From: Egibacteraceae bacterium
GTDB lineage: Bacteria; Actinomycetota; Nitriliruptoria; Euzebyales; Egibacteraceae
Direction: 5' to 3'
Assembly: GCA_030447925.1 (NCBI GenBank)
Contig: JAUJNX010000010.1
Location: 1 to 64,000, forward strand
Length of the DNA: 64,000 nucleotides
The notes beneath the pieces were generated by a model. That model did not search any database. It was given only the letters and a program-made list of their open reading frames with translations, and was not told where the DNA came from. Of the stretch, positions 35,953-44,170 are shown piece by piece (within the stretch, counting starts at the first letter, position 1; each line of letters begins with the position of its first letter). A program made the translations under genes and the position numbers.

Positions 35953-37988
35953 CCCCCGGGGTGACCGCGGGCGGGACCGCGGGCGTGACCGCGGGCGGGA
36001 CCGCGGGCGTGACCGCGGGCGGGACCGCGGGGCGCACGCTGCTGGTCGCCGACGGCGTGCTGCCCCTGGACGGGGAGCCGGTCGGTGATCCGCTGCCGCG
36101 GGCGCTGCTGCTGGACGGCGACCGGATCGCCTGGGTGGGGGACCCCGCCGACGCCCCCGCGACGGACGCCCCCCGGGTCGACCTCGACGGCTGCTGGATC
36201 ACGCCCGCGTTCGTCGACGCCCACGTGCACGGCACCGCCACGGGGCTGGCGGCGACCGGCCTGGACCTCGACGGCGTCGGGAGCCTGGCCGCGGCGCTCG
36301 CCGCCGTCCGGCGCCACGCCGCCGACCGGCCCGGGCGGGTGGTGCGCGGCCTGCGCTGGGACGACAGCACCTGGCCCGAGCGGCGGCCGCCGACGGCGCG
36401 GGAGTTGGAGGCCGCCGCCCCCGGGCGCCCGGTGCTGCTCCTCCGCGTCGATGGGCACAGCTGCGTGGTCGACCCCGGGACGCTGGCCCGGCTGCCCCTG
36501 GCCCGGCTGGCGGGCGTGGACCGCGACGCGGCCGGGGAGCCGACCGGCTGGCTGCTGGAGGAGGCGTCCCAGGCGGCCCGCCGGCTGGTCGACGGCGCGC
36601 TGTCCGCCGCCGACCTCGCGGCGGCCCGGCGGGCGGCGGCGGAGGCCGCGGCGGGGCTGGGCATCGCGAGCCTCCACGAGATGGGCCACCCCGGGCTGTC
36701 CAGCCTCGACGACGCGCTGGCCTGGGCCGCGGGGGGTCTGCCGGTCGAGGTGCTGGTGTGGTGGGCGGAGCTGGACGCCGGCGCCGGTCCCCGCCACGGG
36801 CTGCGCCCCGGCGGGGACCTGTTCCTGGACGGCTCCGTCGGGTCGGGGACCGCCGCGGTCGCGCAGGGGTACCCCGGCGGGGGCACGGGGGAGCTGTTCC
36901 ACGACGACGACGCGGTCACGGCCTTCTTCGTCGGCTGCACGGGGTCCGGCCGGGGGGCCGGGGTGCACGCCATCGGGGACCGGGCGATCGACCAGGCGGT
37001 CCGCGCCCTGGAGCGGGCGGCCGAGGAGCACGGCGCCGAGGCCGTGCGGCGCTGCCGCCACCGCATCGAGCACCTGGAGCTGCCCCGGCCGGACCACCTG
37101 GGCCGGCTGGCGCGGCTGGGGGTGGTGGCCAGCGTCCAGCCCGCCTTCGACGACCGCTGGGGCGGCGAGGGGCGGCTCTACGCCCAGGCGTTCGGGGGCG
37201 CCACGGCGCGGGCGATGAACCCGTTGGCGCCGCTGGCCGCCGCGGGGGTGGCGCTGGCGTTCGGGTCGGACTCCACGGTCACCCCGCTGGATCCGTGGGG
37301 CGGGGTTGTGGCCGCCGAGGAGCACCGCGGCGGCCTCGGCATCGCCCGGGTCGACGCCCTCCGGGCCCACACCCTCGGGGGGCGCTGGGCGGCGGGGCAG
37401 GACGACGTGGGACCGCTGCGGCCGGGGCTGCGCGCCGACCTCGCGGTGTGGGACGGGGACCCCCTGGTGGGCGCCCCCCGGCGGCTGCGCTGCGCGGGGA
37501 CGGGCGTCGCCGGGCGGGTCGCCCACCACGCCGGCGCGCTGGGGGCGGCGGGCATACCGAAAGTGGTCTGTCCTGCTGCTTCGCACCGTTTGCGCGGGTG
37601 CGCGCGGGTCTGGCGGCGGGTGACGGTGTTGGCGGGCCCGCGTTCGGGGTGCGACGCCTCCGGGGGGCCGCCCCACCCACGCCGGCGCGCTGGGCGCGGC
37701 GGACATCCCGAAAGTCGTCTGACCTGCTGCTTCGCACCGTTTCCGCTGGTCAGCGCGGGAATGGCGGCGGTTGACGGAGATGGCGGCACGGCTTACGGTC
37801 TGCGACGCCTCCGCAGGCGGAGAACGTCGGCGGGAGACGGGACACACGACGAACCGGGCCGGTCCGGGCTCCGGGAGGGTGGCGATCGGCGGCTCGTGGT
37901 CCCGTCACGGGAGCGCGGACGTCCGCGGCCTCACCGGCCGACGGATGGCAGGGAAGGGCTGGCACAGCCAGCGTGGAAGCAGGGGTAG
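35949..37988 (+). CDS. YtcJ-type metal-dependent amidohydrolase with aberrant C-terminal extension
   Basis: GTG 35949 overlaps the RNase H stop. Residues 3-28 are encoded by 24-base repeats (VTAGGTAG units). The amidohydrolase domain has metal ligands in TPAFVDAHVHG and GVHAIGDRAID, and SDSTVTPLDPW near residue 440. The conserved fold ends around DLAVWDGDPLV (about 37460). The frame then runs through two 151-base repeats to 37988. At 37569-37571 the first repeat has TGT where the second has TGA (37720-37722), so the original protein probably ended near residue 540. The hydrolysed amide is unknown. Confidence 0.75.
   Translation: MTPGVTAGGTAGVTAGGTAGVTAGGTAGRTLLVADGVLPLDGEPVGDPLPRALLLDGDRIAWVGDPADAPATDAPRVDLDGCWITPAFVDAHVHGTATGLAATGLDLDGVGSLAAALAAVRRHAADRPGRVVRGLRWDDSTWPERRPPTARELEAAAPGRPVLLLRVDGHSCVVDPGTLARLPLARLAGVDRDAAGEPTGWLLEEASQAARRLVDGALSAADLAAARRAAAEAAAGLGIASLHEMGHPGLSSLDDALAWAAGGLPVEVLVWWAELDAGAGPRHGLRPGGDLFLDGSVGSGTAAVAQGYPGGGTGELFHDDDAVTAFFVGCTGSGRGAGVHAIGDRAIDQAVRALERAAEEHGAEAVRRCRHRIEHLELPRPDHLGRLARLGVVASVQPAFDDRWGGEGRLYAQAFGGATARAMNPLAPLAAAGVALAFGSDSTVTPLDPWGGVVAAEEHRGGLGIARVDALRAHTLGGRWAAGQDDVGPLRPGLRADLAVWDGDPLVGAPRRLRCAGTGVAGRVAHHAGALGAAGIPKVVCPAASHRLRGCARVWRRVTVLAGPRSGCDASGGPPHPRRRAGRGGHPESRLTCCFAPFPLVSAGMAAVDGDGGTAYGLRRLRRRRTSAGDGTHDEPGRSGLREGGDRRLVVPSRERGRPRPHRPTDGREGLAQPAWKQG
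35961..36032 (+). repeat. Three tandem 24-base GTG repeats at a gene start
   Basis: The unit GTGACCGCGGGC plus GGGACCGCGGGC occurs three times; only the final base differs. Each unit encodes VTAGGTAG and supplies an in-frame GTG, giving several possible starts for the amidohydrolase. Confidence 0.85.
37521..37822 (+). repeat. Two diverged tandem copies of a 151-base unit
   Basis: Copy 1 (37521-37671) and copy 2 (37672-37822) share CACGCCGGCGCGCTGGG, CTGCTGCTTCGCACCGTTT and TGCGACGCCTCCG in the same order at a 151-base offset, with scattered differences elsewhere. The first bases of the unit are the 3' end of the amidohydrolase coding region. Since 151 is not a multiple of three, copy 2 lies out of frame. 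Confidence 0.7.
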
Positions 37989-38065
37989 CGCTCAGTAGAC
38001 AACATCGGTGGCGGAGTTCGTCCCGCCGGCGATCGGCACCAACGGCGGTGCCCCCCACGTTCCAC

Positions 38066-38095
38066 GGCCCCGGAGCTCCACCAGGCTCCGGGGCC
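38066..38095 (+). terminator. Hairpin upstream of the DUF4193 gene
   Basis: GGCCCCGGAGC (38066-38076) pairs with GCTCCGGGGCC (38085-38095) across an eight-base loop. It probably ends the M24-to-amidohydrolase transcript. The rest of 37989-38261 shows no gene. Confidence 0.6.
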
Positions 38096-38261
38096 GTCCG
38101 CTGCCCGGGAACAACGGCGCTCCCGCCGCCGTTACGTTGCGCGCCACGTGGACACCCGCTACAAAGCCCTGCCGAGTCCGGCGGTTCCGGGTGGGCGTGA
38201 CCGCAGCCGATCAGCGCGGCGGACCTGAAACAGTTGACGTGTAGAACGAGGAGCCCCGGGC

Positions 38262-38789
38262 GTGTCCACCCCAGACGACTTCACGGCGGACGACGATCTC
38301 GCCGTGGAGGACAGTGACGAGGAGCTGGAGCTCGATGACGAGCTCCCCCTCGAGGAGGACGAGGACGACCTCGCCCTCGAGGAGGACGGCGACGCGGCGC
38401 TCGCGCTCGACGACGACGTCCTCACCCCGATCGACGACTTCACGGGCGACGACGACGACACCGAGGAGACCGACACCGTCGCGGTCGTGCCCGTGGTGGT
38501 GGTGGCCGACGAGGAAGAGGAGGAGGAGGGCCCCGACCTCGACGAGGAGACCGACGACGTCGTCGATGACGCCGAGGCGGAGGGGGAGGAGTCCCTCGAC
38601 GTCCTGCTGTCCCGCGAGAAGGTCACCGAGGACGACGACCTGGGCCGCCTGGAGGAGCCGCGCGACGGCTTCACCGTGCCGGCCCAGCCCATCAGCCCCA
38701 ACGAGTTCACGTGCCGCTCGTGCTTCCTGGTGAAGAACAGGGCCCAGCTCGCCGACGAGGAGAAGCTGTTCTGCCTCGACTGCGCATGA
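38262..38789 (+). CDS. DUF4193-type acidic protein with terminal zinc-knuckle
   Basis: 175 residues. About the first 130 are extremely acidic (runs such as DEEEEEEGPDLDEETDD). The C-terminal 35 residues are conserved-looking: NEFTCRSCFLVKNRAQLADE, then FCLDCA, two CxxC pairs that could bind zinc. This matches the actinobacterial DUF4193 family, of unknown function. GTG 38262 has GAGGAG upstream. It is followed by lnt after seven bases. Confidence 0.75.
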   Translation: MSTPDDFTADDDLAVEDSDEELELDDELPLEEDEDDLALEEDGDAALALDDDVLTPIDDFTGDDDDTEETDTVAVVPVVVVADEEEEEEGPDLDEETDDVVDDAEAEGEESLDVLLSREKVTEDDDLGRLEEPRDGFTVPAQPISPNEFTCRSCFLVKNRAQLADEEKLFCLDCA

Positions 38790-38796
38790 CGCCGCG

Positions 38797-40392
38797 ATGA
38801 CGACCGCCCCGCCGCGCAGCGACCGCAGCGGGGCGGTGCGCGCGCCCGCCGGGCCGCGGCGGTCGCCGTGGGGAGCCTCGCTGCGCCGCCTGGGCCTGGC
38901 CGGTGCGGCCGGGATCCTGCTGTGGGCTGGCCACCCGCCCGTGGACCTCGGCGCGGCGGGCTGGGTGGCGATCGCGCCGCTGCTGCTGCTGGCCCGCGAC
39001 CTCGTCGCGGAAGCCGGCCCGCGGCGCGTCCGCCGGGCGGCCGGCTGGGGCCTGCTGGCGGGGATGGTGTTCTTCGTGCCGCTGCTGGAGTGGCTCAGCC
39101 CCTTCGGCGGCCTGGTGCCGTGGCTGGTGCTGTCGCTGATCCAGGCGGCGACGGTCGCCGCGTTCGTCGCCGGGGTGGTGACCTGGGGGGACCGGCCCGG
39201 CCGCGCGGTGATGGCGGCGGTGTGGTGGGTCGCCCTGGAGGCGGTGCGCGGCGCGGTGCCGCTCGGGGGCTTCCCGTGGGGGCTGCTGGGCTACACCCAG
39301 CACGACGGGGGGCCGCTCCTGCCGCTCGCCCGCACGCTGGGGGTCCTGGGGGTCAGCCTCGCCTGCGCGGGCATCGCCGCGGCGGCAGCGGAGCTGGTGC
39401 TGCGGGCGCGGTCCGGCCCCCGCGCGCTGGCCGCGCCGATCGCCGCCCTCGTCGCCATCCCGGTGCTGGCCACGGGGCTGGGCGGCGCCCCGCCGACGCC
39501 GTCGGGTGCGACGCTGGACGTCGCCGCGGTCCAGGGGGCACGGCTCAACGAGACCGGCGCCGCCGGCATCAACCGCGAGGGCGACCGGGTCGTGGCCGTC
39601 GCCGAGCGCATGCGGGCCGCGACCCGCCCGCTGGCCGCCGACCCGCCCGAGCTGACGGTCTGGCCGGAGAACTCCCTGGACAGCGAGTACGACGACCCCG
39701 CCAACACCGTCCTGCGCTCCCAGGCCGCGGAGGCGCGGGCGCTGCTGGACGGCAGGCCACTGTTCGCGGGCGGGTGGCAGCGCGGCCCGACCCCGCGCAC
39801 GCACCACAACGTCATGGCGGAGGTCACCGCCGACGGGCTGCGCCAGGTCTACCGCAAGCAGCGGGTCATCCCGGTGGGGGAGTACGTGCCGCTGCGCCCG
39901 CTGCTGGAGCTGTACCCCCTCGCCGACCAGCTGCCGCCGTCCGATGCCCTGCCCGGCGGGTCCCAGCCGCCGGTGACGCTGGCGGGCGCCCGTATCGCGG
40001 TGGCGATGTGCTTCGACAGCGTCTTCCCCGCCGCCGTCCGCGACCAGGTGCGCCAGGGGACCGACCTGCTGCTCGTGTCGACCAACAACACCAGCTACGG
40101 CGGGTCGATGAGCCGCCAGCACCTGGCCTTCAGCCAGCTCCGCGCGGTCGAGTCCGGCAAGCACGTCGTGCACGCCGGCATCTCGGGGATCTCCGGGATG
40201 ATCGACCCCCGCGGGCGGGTTTCCCAGCAGACCGAGCGCCTGGCCGAGGCGATCATCCGCGCCGACGTCCCGCTGGTCCCGGGTGACACGCCGTACACCC
40301 GCCTGGGCGATGTCGTGGGTCCTGCGACCCTGATCCTGTCCGCCCTGGGCATCGCCTGGACGCTGCTGGACCGCCGCCGACGGGTAGGCTGA
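38797..40392 (+). CDS. lnt: Apolipoprotein N-acyltransferase Lnt
   Basis: 531 residues. The N-terminal 210 residues have about six membrane segments; the C-terminal nitrilase-like domain faces the periplasm. The catalytic triad is Glu in TVWPENSLDSEY near residue 290, Lys in YRKQRVIPVGEYVP near 352 and Cys in VAMCFDSVFP near 406. It adds a third acyl chain to the N-terminal Cys of lipoproteins such as the carbonic anhydrase and the THI5-like binding protein encoded here. Its last codons overlap the -10 of tRNA-Glu. Confidence 0.9.
   Translation: MTTAPPRSDRSGAVRAPAGPRRSPWGASLRRLGLAGAAGILLWAGHPPVDLGAAGWVAIAPLLLLARDLVAEAGPRRVRRAAGWGLLAGMVFFVPLLEWLSPFGGLVPWLVLSLIQAATVAAFVAGVVTWGDRPGRAVMAAVWWVALEAVRGAVPLGGFPWGLLGYTQHDGGPLLPLARTLGVLGVSLACAGIAAAAAELVLRARSGPRALAAPIAALVAIPVLATGLGGAPPTPSGATLDVAAVQGARLNETGAAGINREGDRVVAVAERMRAATRPLAADPPELTVWPENSLDSEYDDPANTVLRSQAAEARALLDGRPLFAGGWQRGPTPRTHHNVMAEVTADGLRQVYRKQRVIPVGEYVPLRPLLELYPLADQLPPSDALPGGSQPPVTLAGARIAVAMCFDSVFPAAVRDQVRQGTDLLLVSTNNTSYGGSMSRQHLAFSQLRAVESGKHVVHAGISGISGMIDPRGRVSQQTERLAEAIIRADVPLVPGDTPYTRLGDVVGPATLILSALGIAWTLLDRRRRVG
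40385..40390 (+). promoter_or_regulatory. -10 of tRNA-Glu
   Basis: TAGGCT lies 12 bases before the mature tRNA 5' end, at the very end of lnt. Confidence 0.4.
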
Positions 40393-40402
40393 GCCCCACC
40401 AG

Positions 40403-40475
40403 GCCCCCGTCATCTAGCGGCCCAGGATACCGGCCTTTCAAGCCGGCGGCGCGGGTTCGAATCCCGTCGGGGGTG
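40403..40475 (+). tRNA. tRNA-Glu (anticodon UUC)
   Basis: Cloverleaf: acceptor GCCCCCG/CGGGGGT (first pair G-U), anticodon stem CCGGC/GCCGG with loop CTTTCAA (anticodon TTC), T arm GCGGG-TTCGAAT-CCCGT. CCA is not encoded. A lower-GC accessory segment begins right after it. Confidence 0.95.
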
Positions 40476-40670
40476 CCCAGGAAGGGTCTTTCGAACCGGC
40501 ATATCGGTTCGGAACCCGCCCCTCTGCGGTCACCAACAGTCATTTCGCACCTCGACCAACAAGAGTACGGTCGAGGTTCGTTGCGTTCCTGGGTGTTCAT
40601 GACCGGCCCGATGGCGGCGGCACGCTCGGCGTCGGAGATGCCGTCGTACCAGCCCCAGAACGGCTGCAAG

Positions 40671-40926
40671 GCGATGGGTCGTCCAGGCCGCTGCCGACGA
40701 CCTGATCCACTACCTCCGCAACGACAGAGACCCGGGTGAGGCAGAAGAACTATCAGAGCGAGCGATCCGGCTGGCCAGTCGCGGCAATGCGCCTCCCACC
40801 CGGAAGGCCACCTACCTCGTCAACCTCGGCTACGCCGCAGCACGTTCGACAAAGCCTGGCACGCGGCATCGAGCTGCTCAACGATTGTGAGCGGCGTGAA
40901 CTCCGTGTCCCGCAGACGACTCACTA
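40671..40926 (+). pseudogene. Decayed fragment, possibly of a TPR/XRE-type regulator
   Basis: One frame gives a protein-like stretch (AADDLIHYLRNDRDPGEAEE, then RKATYLVNLGYAAAR) with helical-repeat character. It lacks a start with a ribosome site and shifts frame near 40845, where another frame continues FDKAWHAASSCSTIVSGVNS to a stop near 40927. No intact product is possible. Family assignment is weak. Confidence 0.3.
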
Positions 40927-40950
40927 GGCGCTAGCCGTCTGGTAAGTCCT

Positions 40951-40971
40951 GGCCCCGTCTCGTACGGGGCC
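40951..40971. terminator. Hairpin in the accessory segment
   Basis: GGCCCCGT (40951-40958) pairs with ACGGGGCC (40964-40971) across a five-base loop, downstream of the flavoprotein gene on the minus strand and of the decayed fragment on the plus strand. Confidence 0.4.
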
Positions 40972-40998
40972 CCAACCTGAGAGTCGGGATGTGACGGG

Positions 40999-41024
40999 CT
41001 CTGAGACTGGTCTCTGAGACTGGT
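40999..41024 (+). repeat. Tandem 13-base repeat
   Basis: CTCTGAGACTGGT occurs twice back to back, followed by ACCGTG. It lies in noncoding sequence 3' of the flavoprotein gene. Function unknown. Confidence 0.7.
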
Positions 41025-41065
41025 ACCGTGCCCACCGACTGCCGCTCCCTCGAGTTCCGCTACAG

Positions 41066-41641
41066 CTACCGGTTCACCAAACCGACCCTGCGTCGCATGT
41101 GGTCGAGCTCGTCTACCAGGGCGCCCCACGGGAAAAGGGCCGCACTTGGCGGCCCCATGTTGGGGGTCGGCAGCGGGTAAACGTCTGGGTCGAACAGGAG
41201 GCGTACTCCGAACTTGCGGAGGTCGGCTACGCTGCGCTGGAAGGCGGGATGTTGCGCTAGGGCGATGTTCGGGAACGGTACGGCAATGATGGGCAGCCCC
41301 AACCCGATCGCCTCATTCAGTAGCCCGAGCGCCAGCGTGTCACTGATGCCTGCCGCCCACTTGTTGACCGTGTTGAAGGTCGCGGGGGCGACTGCCATCG
41401 CTTGGGCGGGCGGGAGCACGTCTGGCTCCTCAGGCTGCTTGTAGTCGTAGCGCACCACGTGCCCGGTGATCTTGGTCAGGCGGGCTACATCGATGAACTT
41501 CTTCGCGGACGGAGTGGCGACAACGCACACCTCCCAGCCTTGCGCTTGCGCCTGCTGTACGAAGCCCGAAACGTCTTGCGCCGGCCGCCCGCCGCAGACC
41601 ACCACGTAGAGCACGGGCAGTCGGGACTGGTCCTCGCTCAC
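41066..41641 (-). CDS. HFCD-family flavoprotein (phosphopantothenoylcysteine decarboxylase-like)
   Basis: 191 residues. A Rossmann-like start (VLYVVVCGGRPAQDVSGFVQ) is followed by MAVAPATFNTVNKWAAGISDTL, the position of the PxSANT-type FMN/substrate motif of the Cys-decarboxylase superfamily, and LPIIAVPFPN. The C-terminal part is not the usual CoaB synthetase, so it is not the housekeeping Dfp protein. Possible roles are oxidative decarboxylation of a peptide C-terminal Cys or an unknown flavin reaction. GTG 41641 lies 24 bases after the regulator stop, so the two are probably co-transcribed. Confidence 0.65.
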   Translation of the reverse strand: MSEDQSRLPVLYVVVCGGRPAQDVSGFVQQAQAQGWEVCVVATPSAKKFIDVARLTKITGHVVRYDYKQPEEPDVLPPAQAMAVAPATFNTVNKWAAGISDTLALGLLNEAIGLGLPIIAVPFPNIALAQHPAFQRSVADLRKFGVRLLFDPDVYPLPTPNMGPPSAALFPWGALVDELDHMRRRVGLVNR

Positions 41642-41665
41642 ACGCCGTCCATCCGCCTGGAAGTC

Positions 41666-43006
41666 TTATGCCGCGACACCGATGCGAGCTGCAAGCTCTC
41701 GAAGGCCGGGAGCAGCGCCCTTGCGCTCTCTACCCAGCATGTCAACCACCAGACCCCGAACCTCGGTGTCGAGTCGGATCTCCTGAGCCGCCAAGCGCTC
41801 GGCTCGCAGCAGGGTGGCCACGGCTTCGGCCGGGCTGCCCACTTGATGGTGGGCGCGGGCGGTGTTGATGAGGAAGTGGGTACGCCGTTCGAGCAGGCCG
41901 CCAGCCAGCCGGTCGACGTCGACATGCTCGGCGCGTCGCAGGGCCTCCGAGCCGTTCTCCAAGCGGACCGCGATCTGCACGGCGTAGATCGCCACGCTGG
42001 TAGGGCCAAAGATGGCGTGGATGTCGGCGTGCTCGCGGCCTTGCTGACGGGCCGCGGCCTTGGCCTCGCCCAGCAGCTCCCAGGCCGTGGCCTCATCGCC
42101 ACGGCTCGAACTGGCGACGGCTGCGGTCAGGACCAGGCCGCCCCAGGTCGCCAGGTGCGCGGGCGAGCGGTTCAGCAGCGGCTCCAACACCCCGGTCGCG
42201 GACGAGGCCACGTCGCCGGCTGCCGCGAACTGGCCAGCAGGGAGGAAGACGTTCGCGAGCCGGTAGCCGCCGGCGGCGACCAGCAGCGGGTCGTCGAGGG
42301 CTTTGCCGGCTTGGACGGCGCGGTCTGCTGCGATGAGGGCAAGGTCAGGCTCCCCGAGCTTCTTGAGCACCGACGAGGCCGCGTTGTAGGCGTGGGCGAG
42401 TAGCTGCCAGGCGGCTGGACGGGCGCTGTCCTCCACCGTGACAGCCGCCGTCTGAAGCATCGTCAACAGCGACGGAAGTAGCTTGCCCAAGGAGTCGTAG
42501 TCCGCGCCCTGACGCAGCTCCCAGGCCCGCCGCACCCGCTGACTCAACAGGCCCATGTCCAGCGGCACTGGCTCAGGTTCGGGTGTAGCGGTACCCAGGA
42601 GCGCTTGTCGCAGGGCTGTCACGCTGAAACGCGCTTCTCTAGACGGGCCGGACACCGCTCTCCCGGATGAGGCGACGGCCGCTGCCGCTCCCAAAACCTT
42701 CAGGGCGTCGCGGCGGTTCGCTGGAAGCTCCTGGCCTGAATGGTGCGGGGCGAGCAGGCCAGTTTGCTCCTCCCAGGTGGCTTCGTCTACACGGGCGTAG
42801 CGGTCGAAGGCTTCCCGCTGCCGTGGGGTGAGACGGTCTAGCGCCGTGTCGAGCGCCGCCTGGTGGGTGGGTGAGGGGGCGCTGACGCCGGCCTCCCAGT
42901 TCTGGATGGTGCGGACGGAGACTCCCAGGTAGTGCGCAAAGGTCTCCTGGCTCATACGCAGGACGCGCCGCCGCAGGACGCGTACCAGATGCCCCGTCCA
43001 TTCCAT
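41666..43006 (-). CDS. XRE-family regulator with TPR-like C-terminal domain
   Basis: 446 residues. An HTH of Cro/C1 type spans about residues 10-50 (MSQETFAHYLGVSVRTIQNW). A NRRDALKVLGAAAAVASSG segment near 100 resembles a twin-arginine motif but sits inside a cytoplasmic-type regulator, as in many Streptomyces relatives. The remainder is alpha-helical, consistent with TPR-type ligand sensing (AYNAASSVLKKLGEPDLALI). ATG 43006 follows GGGGGTGCG; the frame stays open further upstream to 43330, so a longer N terminus cannot be excluded. It probably regulates the adjacent flavoprotein gene. Confidence 0.7.
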   Translation of the reverse strand: MEWTGHLVRVLRRRVLRMSQETFAHYLGVSVRTIQNWEAGVSAPSPTHQAALDTALDRLTPRQREAFDRYARVDEATWEEQTGLLAPHHSGQELPANRRDALKVLGAAAAVASSGRAVSGPSREARFSVTALRQALLGTATPEPEPVPLDMGLLSQRVRRAWELRQGADYDSLGKLLPSLLTMLQTAAVTVEDSARPAAWQLLAHAYNAASSVLKKLGEPDLALIAADRAVQAGKALDDPLLVAAGGYRLANVFLPAGQFAAAGDVASSATGVLEPLLNRSPAHLATWGGLVLTAAVASSSRGDEATAWELLGEAKAAARQQGREHADIHAIFGPTSVAIYAVQIAVRLENGSEALRRAEHVDVDRLAGGLLERRTHFLINTARAHHQVGSPAEAVATLLRAERLAAQEIRLDTEVRGLVVDMLGRERKGAAPGLRELAARIGVAA

Positions 43007-43732
43007 TCGCACCCCCTCTACCGGGTCAGGATAACGGAGGGTACCGCCGTCTTGCGTGGCCCCTTCGTGGTTCTGGTGTGGCCGGATTGCCCGGGTCGGG
43101 GTTCTCTCGTCGGGAGCGGGGAACTCGGCAAGGTTGACAGCCGGCAGCTCCAGCACGCCCTTGCTGCAACCGGCCATGCTCGCCAGCCAGTGGTAGCCCT
43201 GAGAGACGGCCGCCTTACGCTCGCCATGCTCGTGCGAGCGGAGGACGACATGGACGCCATGTACCGCGGTCTCTGCATTGTCGACGAGGGAGTACGACAA
43301 GTGCCGGGGATCGAGCTTGGCGAACTGCACTGGCGGGCGGTAGCCCGGACCTCTCCCTCCGGCGGGTACGGCCGCGCCTCCTGATCTACAGCATTCGACG
43401 ACGAGTATGCCCCCGCATTAGCGCTGCAGGAGCATGCTGTCGTTGCCGCTTCGCGAGGCTAGACGGGCTCAGTCGCGCTAACGACCTGGCGCGTCAACGC
43501 CGTACTCCTCTCCAAGCTCGTGAAGTAGCTGGCGCACGCGCTGCCATGATTCGGCGCGTACCGAGTTGTGCGACCCGTAGCATGTCTGCACTTCCAACTC
43601 AACCAACTAGCTCGAAAAGTTCGGACTGCTTGGACGTAGATTCGACCCCCATCCCTGAACCGCGGGACGGCGGGGCACGTCGGTCGCATCGCCAGGTGCG
43701 GTGGCGGCGGGGGGGCGTAGGCTCGGGTGGGG
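43007..43732. other. 726-base stretch without a confident gene
   Basis: Open frames exist on both strands over 43007-43384 (one is an upstream extension of the XRE regulator), but none shows a recognised motif or a convincing start. 43385-43717 is lower in GC and has no plausible coding region. TAGGCT (43718-43723) is the likely -10 of the next gene. Confidence 0.5.
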
Positions 43733-44146
43733 ATGGACGAGGACGAGCTGCGGCGGCGGTTCGCGGGGGAGCCGGTGGGGCGGCTGGCCACGGTGCGCCC
43801 GGACGGGGCCCCCCACGTCGTGCCCATCGTCTTCGCCCTGGCGGGGGACGTGCTCTACACCGCGGTGGATCACAAGCCCAAGCGCACCCAGCGCCTCCAG
43901 CGGCTGGACAACCTCCGCCACGAGCCGCGCTGCGCGGTCCTGGTGGACCACTACGAGCCGGATTGGTCGGCGCTGTGGTGGGTGCGGGCCGACGGCACCG
44001 GCGCCGTCGTGGACGACGCGCCCCCCGACCACCCCGGGCGCCGGGCACTCGCGGCCCGCCACGCCCACTACCGCGCGCGGCCGCCCGGCGGTCCGCTGCT
44101 CGTCGTCACGGTCCGGCGCTGGAGCGGCTGGTCCGCGGCGGGCTGA
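43733..44146 (+). CDS. PPOX-class putative F420-dependent enzyme (Rv0121-like)
   Basis: 137 residues. The flavin-reductase/PPOX split barrel is seen in RRFAGEPVGRLATVRPDGAP, HVVPIVFAL and the VDHKPKRTQRLQRLDNLRHE segment characteristic of the Rv0121 group. That group is predicted to use F420 rather than FMN. ATG 43733 is nine bases after TAGGCT, so it may be leaderless; GTG 43727 is an alternative. Substrate unknown. An LLM-type enzyme follows in the same direction. Confidence 0.8.
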   Translation: MDEDELRRRFAGEPVGRLATVRPDGAPHVVPIVFALAGDVLYTAVDHKPKRTQRLQRLDNLRHEPRCAVLVDHYEPDWSALWWVRADGTGAVVDDAPPDHPGRRALAARHAHYRARPPGGPLLVVTVRRWSGWSAAG

Positions 44147-44170
44147 CCCACCCACAGGAGGAACTGGTTG

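Larger units (their letters stand above)
40476..43732. other. Lower-GC accessory segment adjoining tRNA-Glu
   Basis: Base composition drops clearly from the surrounding sequence (for example 43381-43440 has 34 G+C of 60) and intergenic space becomes large. The segment holds two inverted repeats (CGAACCG/CGGTTCG at 40492-40511; ACCTCGACC/GGTCGAGGT at 40549-40577), a decayed coding remnant, a tandem 13-base repeat, a flavoprotein gene and an XRE regulator. No integrase and no second copy of the tRNA 3' end were found, so integration at the tRNA is only suggested. Confidence 0.45.

Noticed and set aside
35961..36032. CRISPR-like repeats
   Set aside because: The 24-base units are contiguous with no spacers and are in frame with the coding sequence.
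37306..37788. Separate small genes in the 151-base repeat region
   Set aside because: Several frames are open, but none is shared between the two copies in phase and none has a credible start.
40403..43732. Fully defined integrative element at tRNA-Glu
   Set aside because: No integrase, excisionase or duplicated tRNA 3' end was found, so only a loosely bounded accessory segment is reported.
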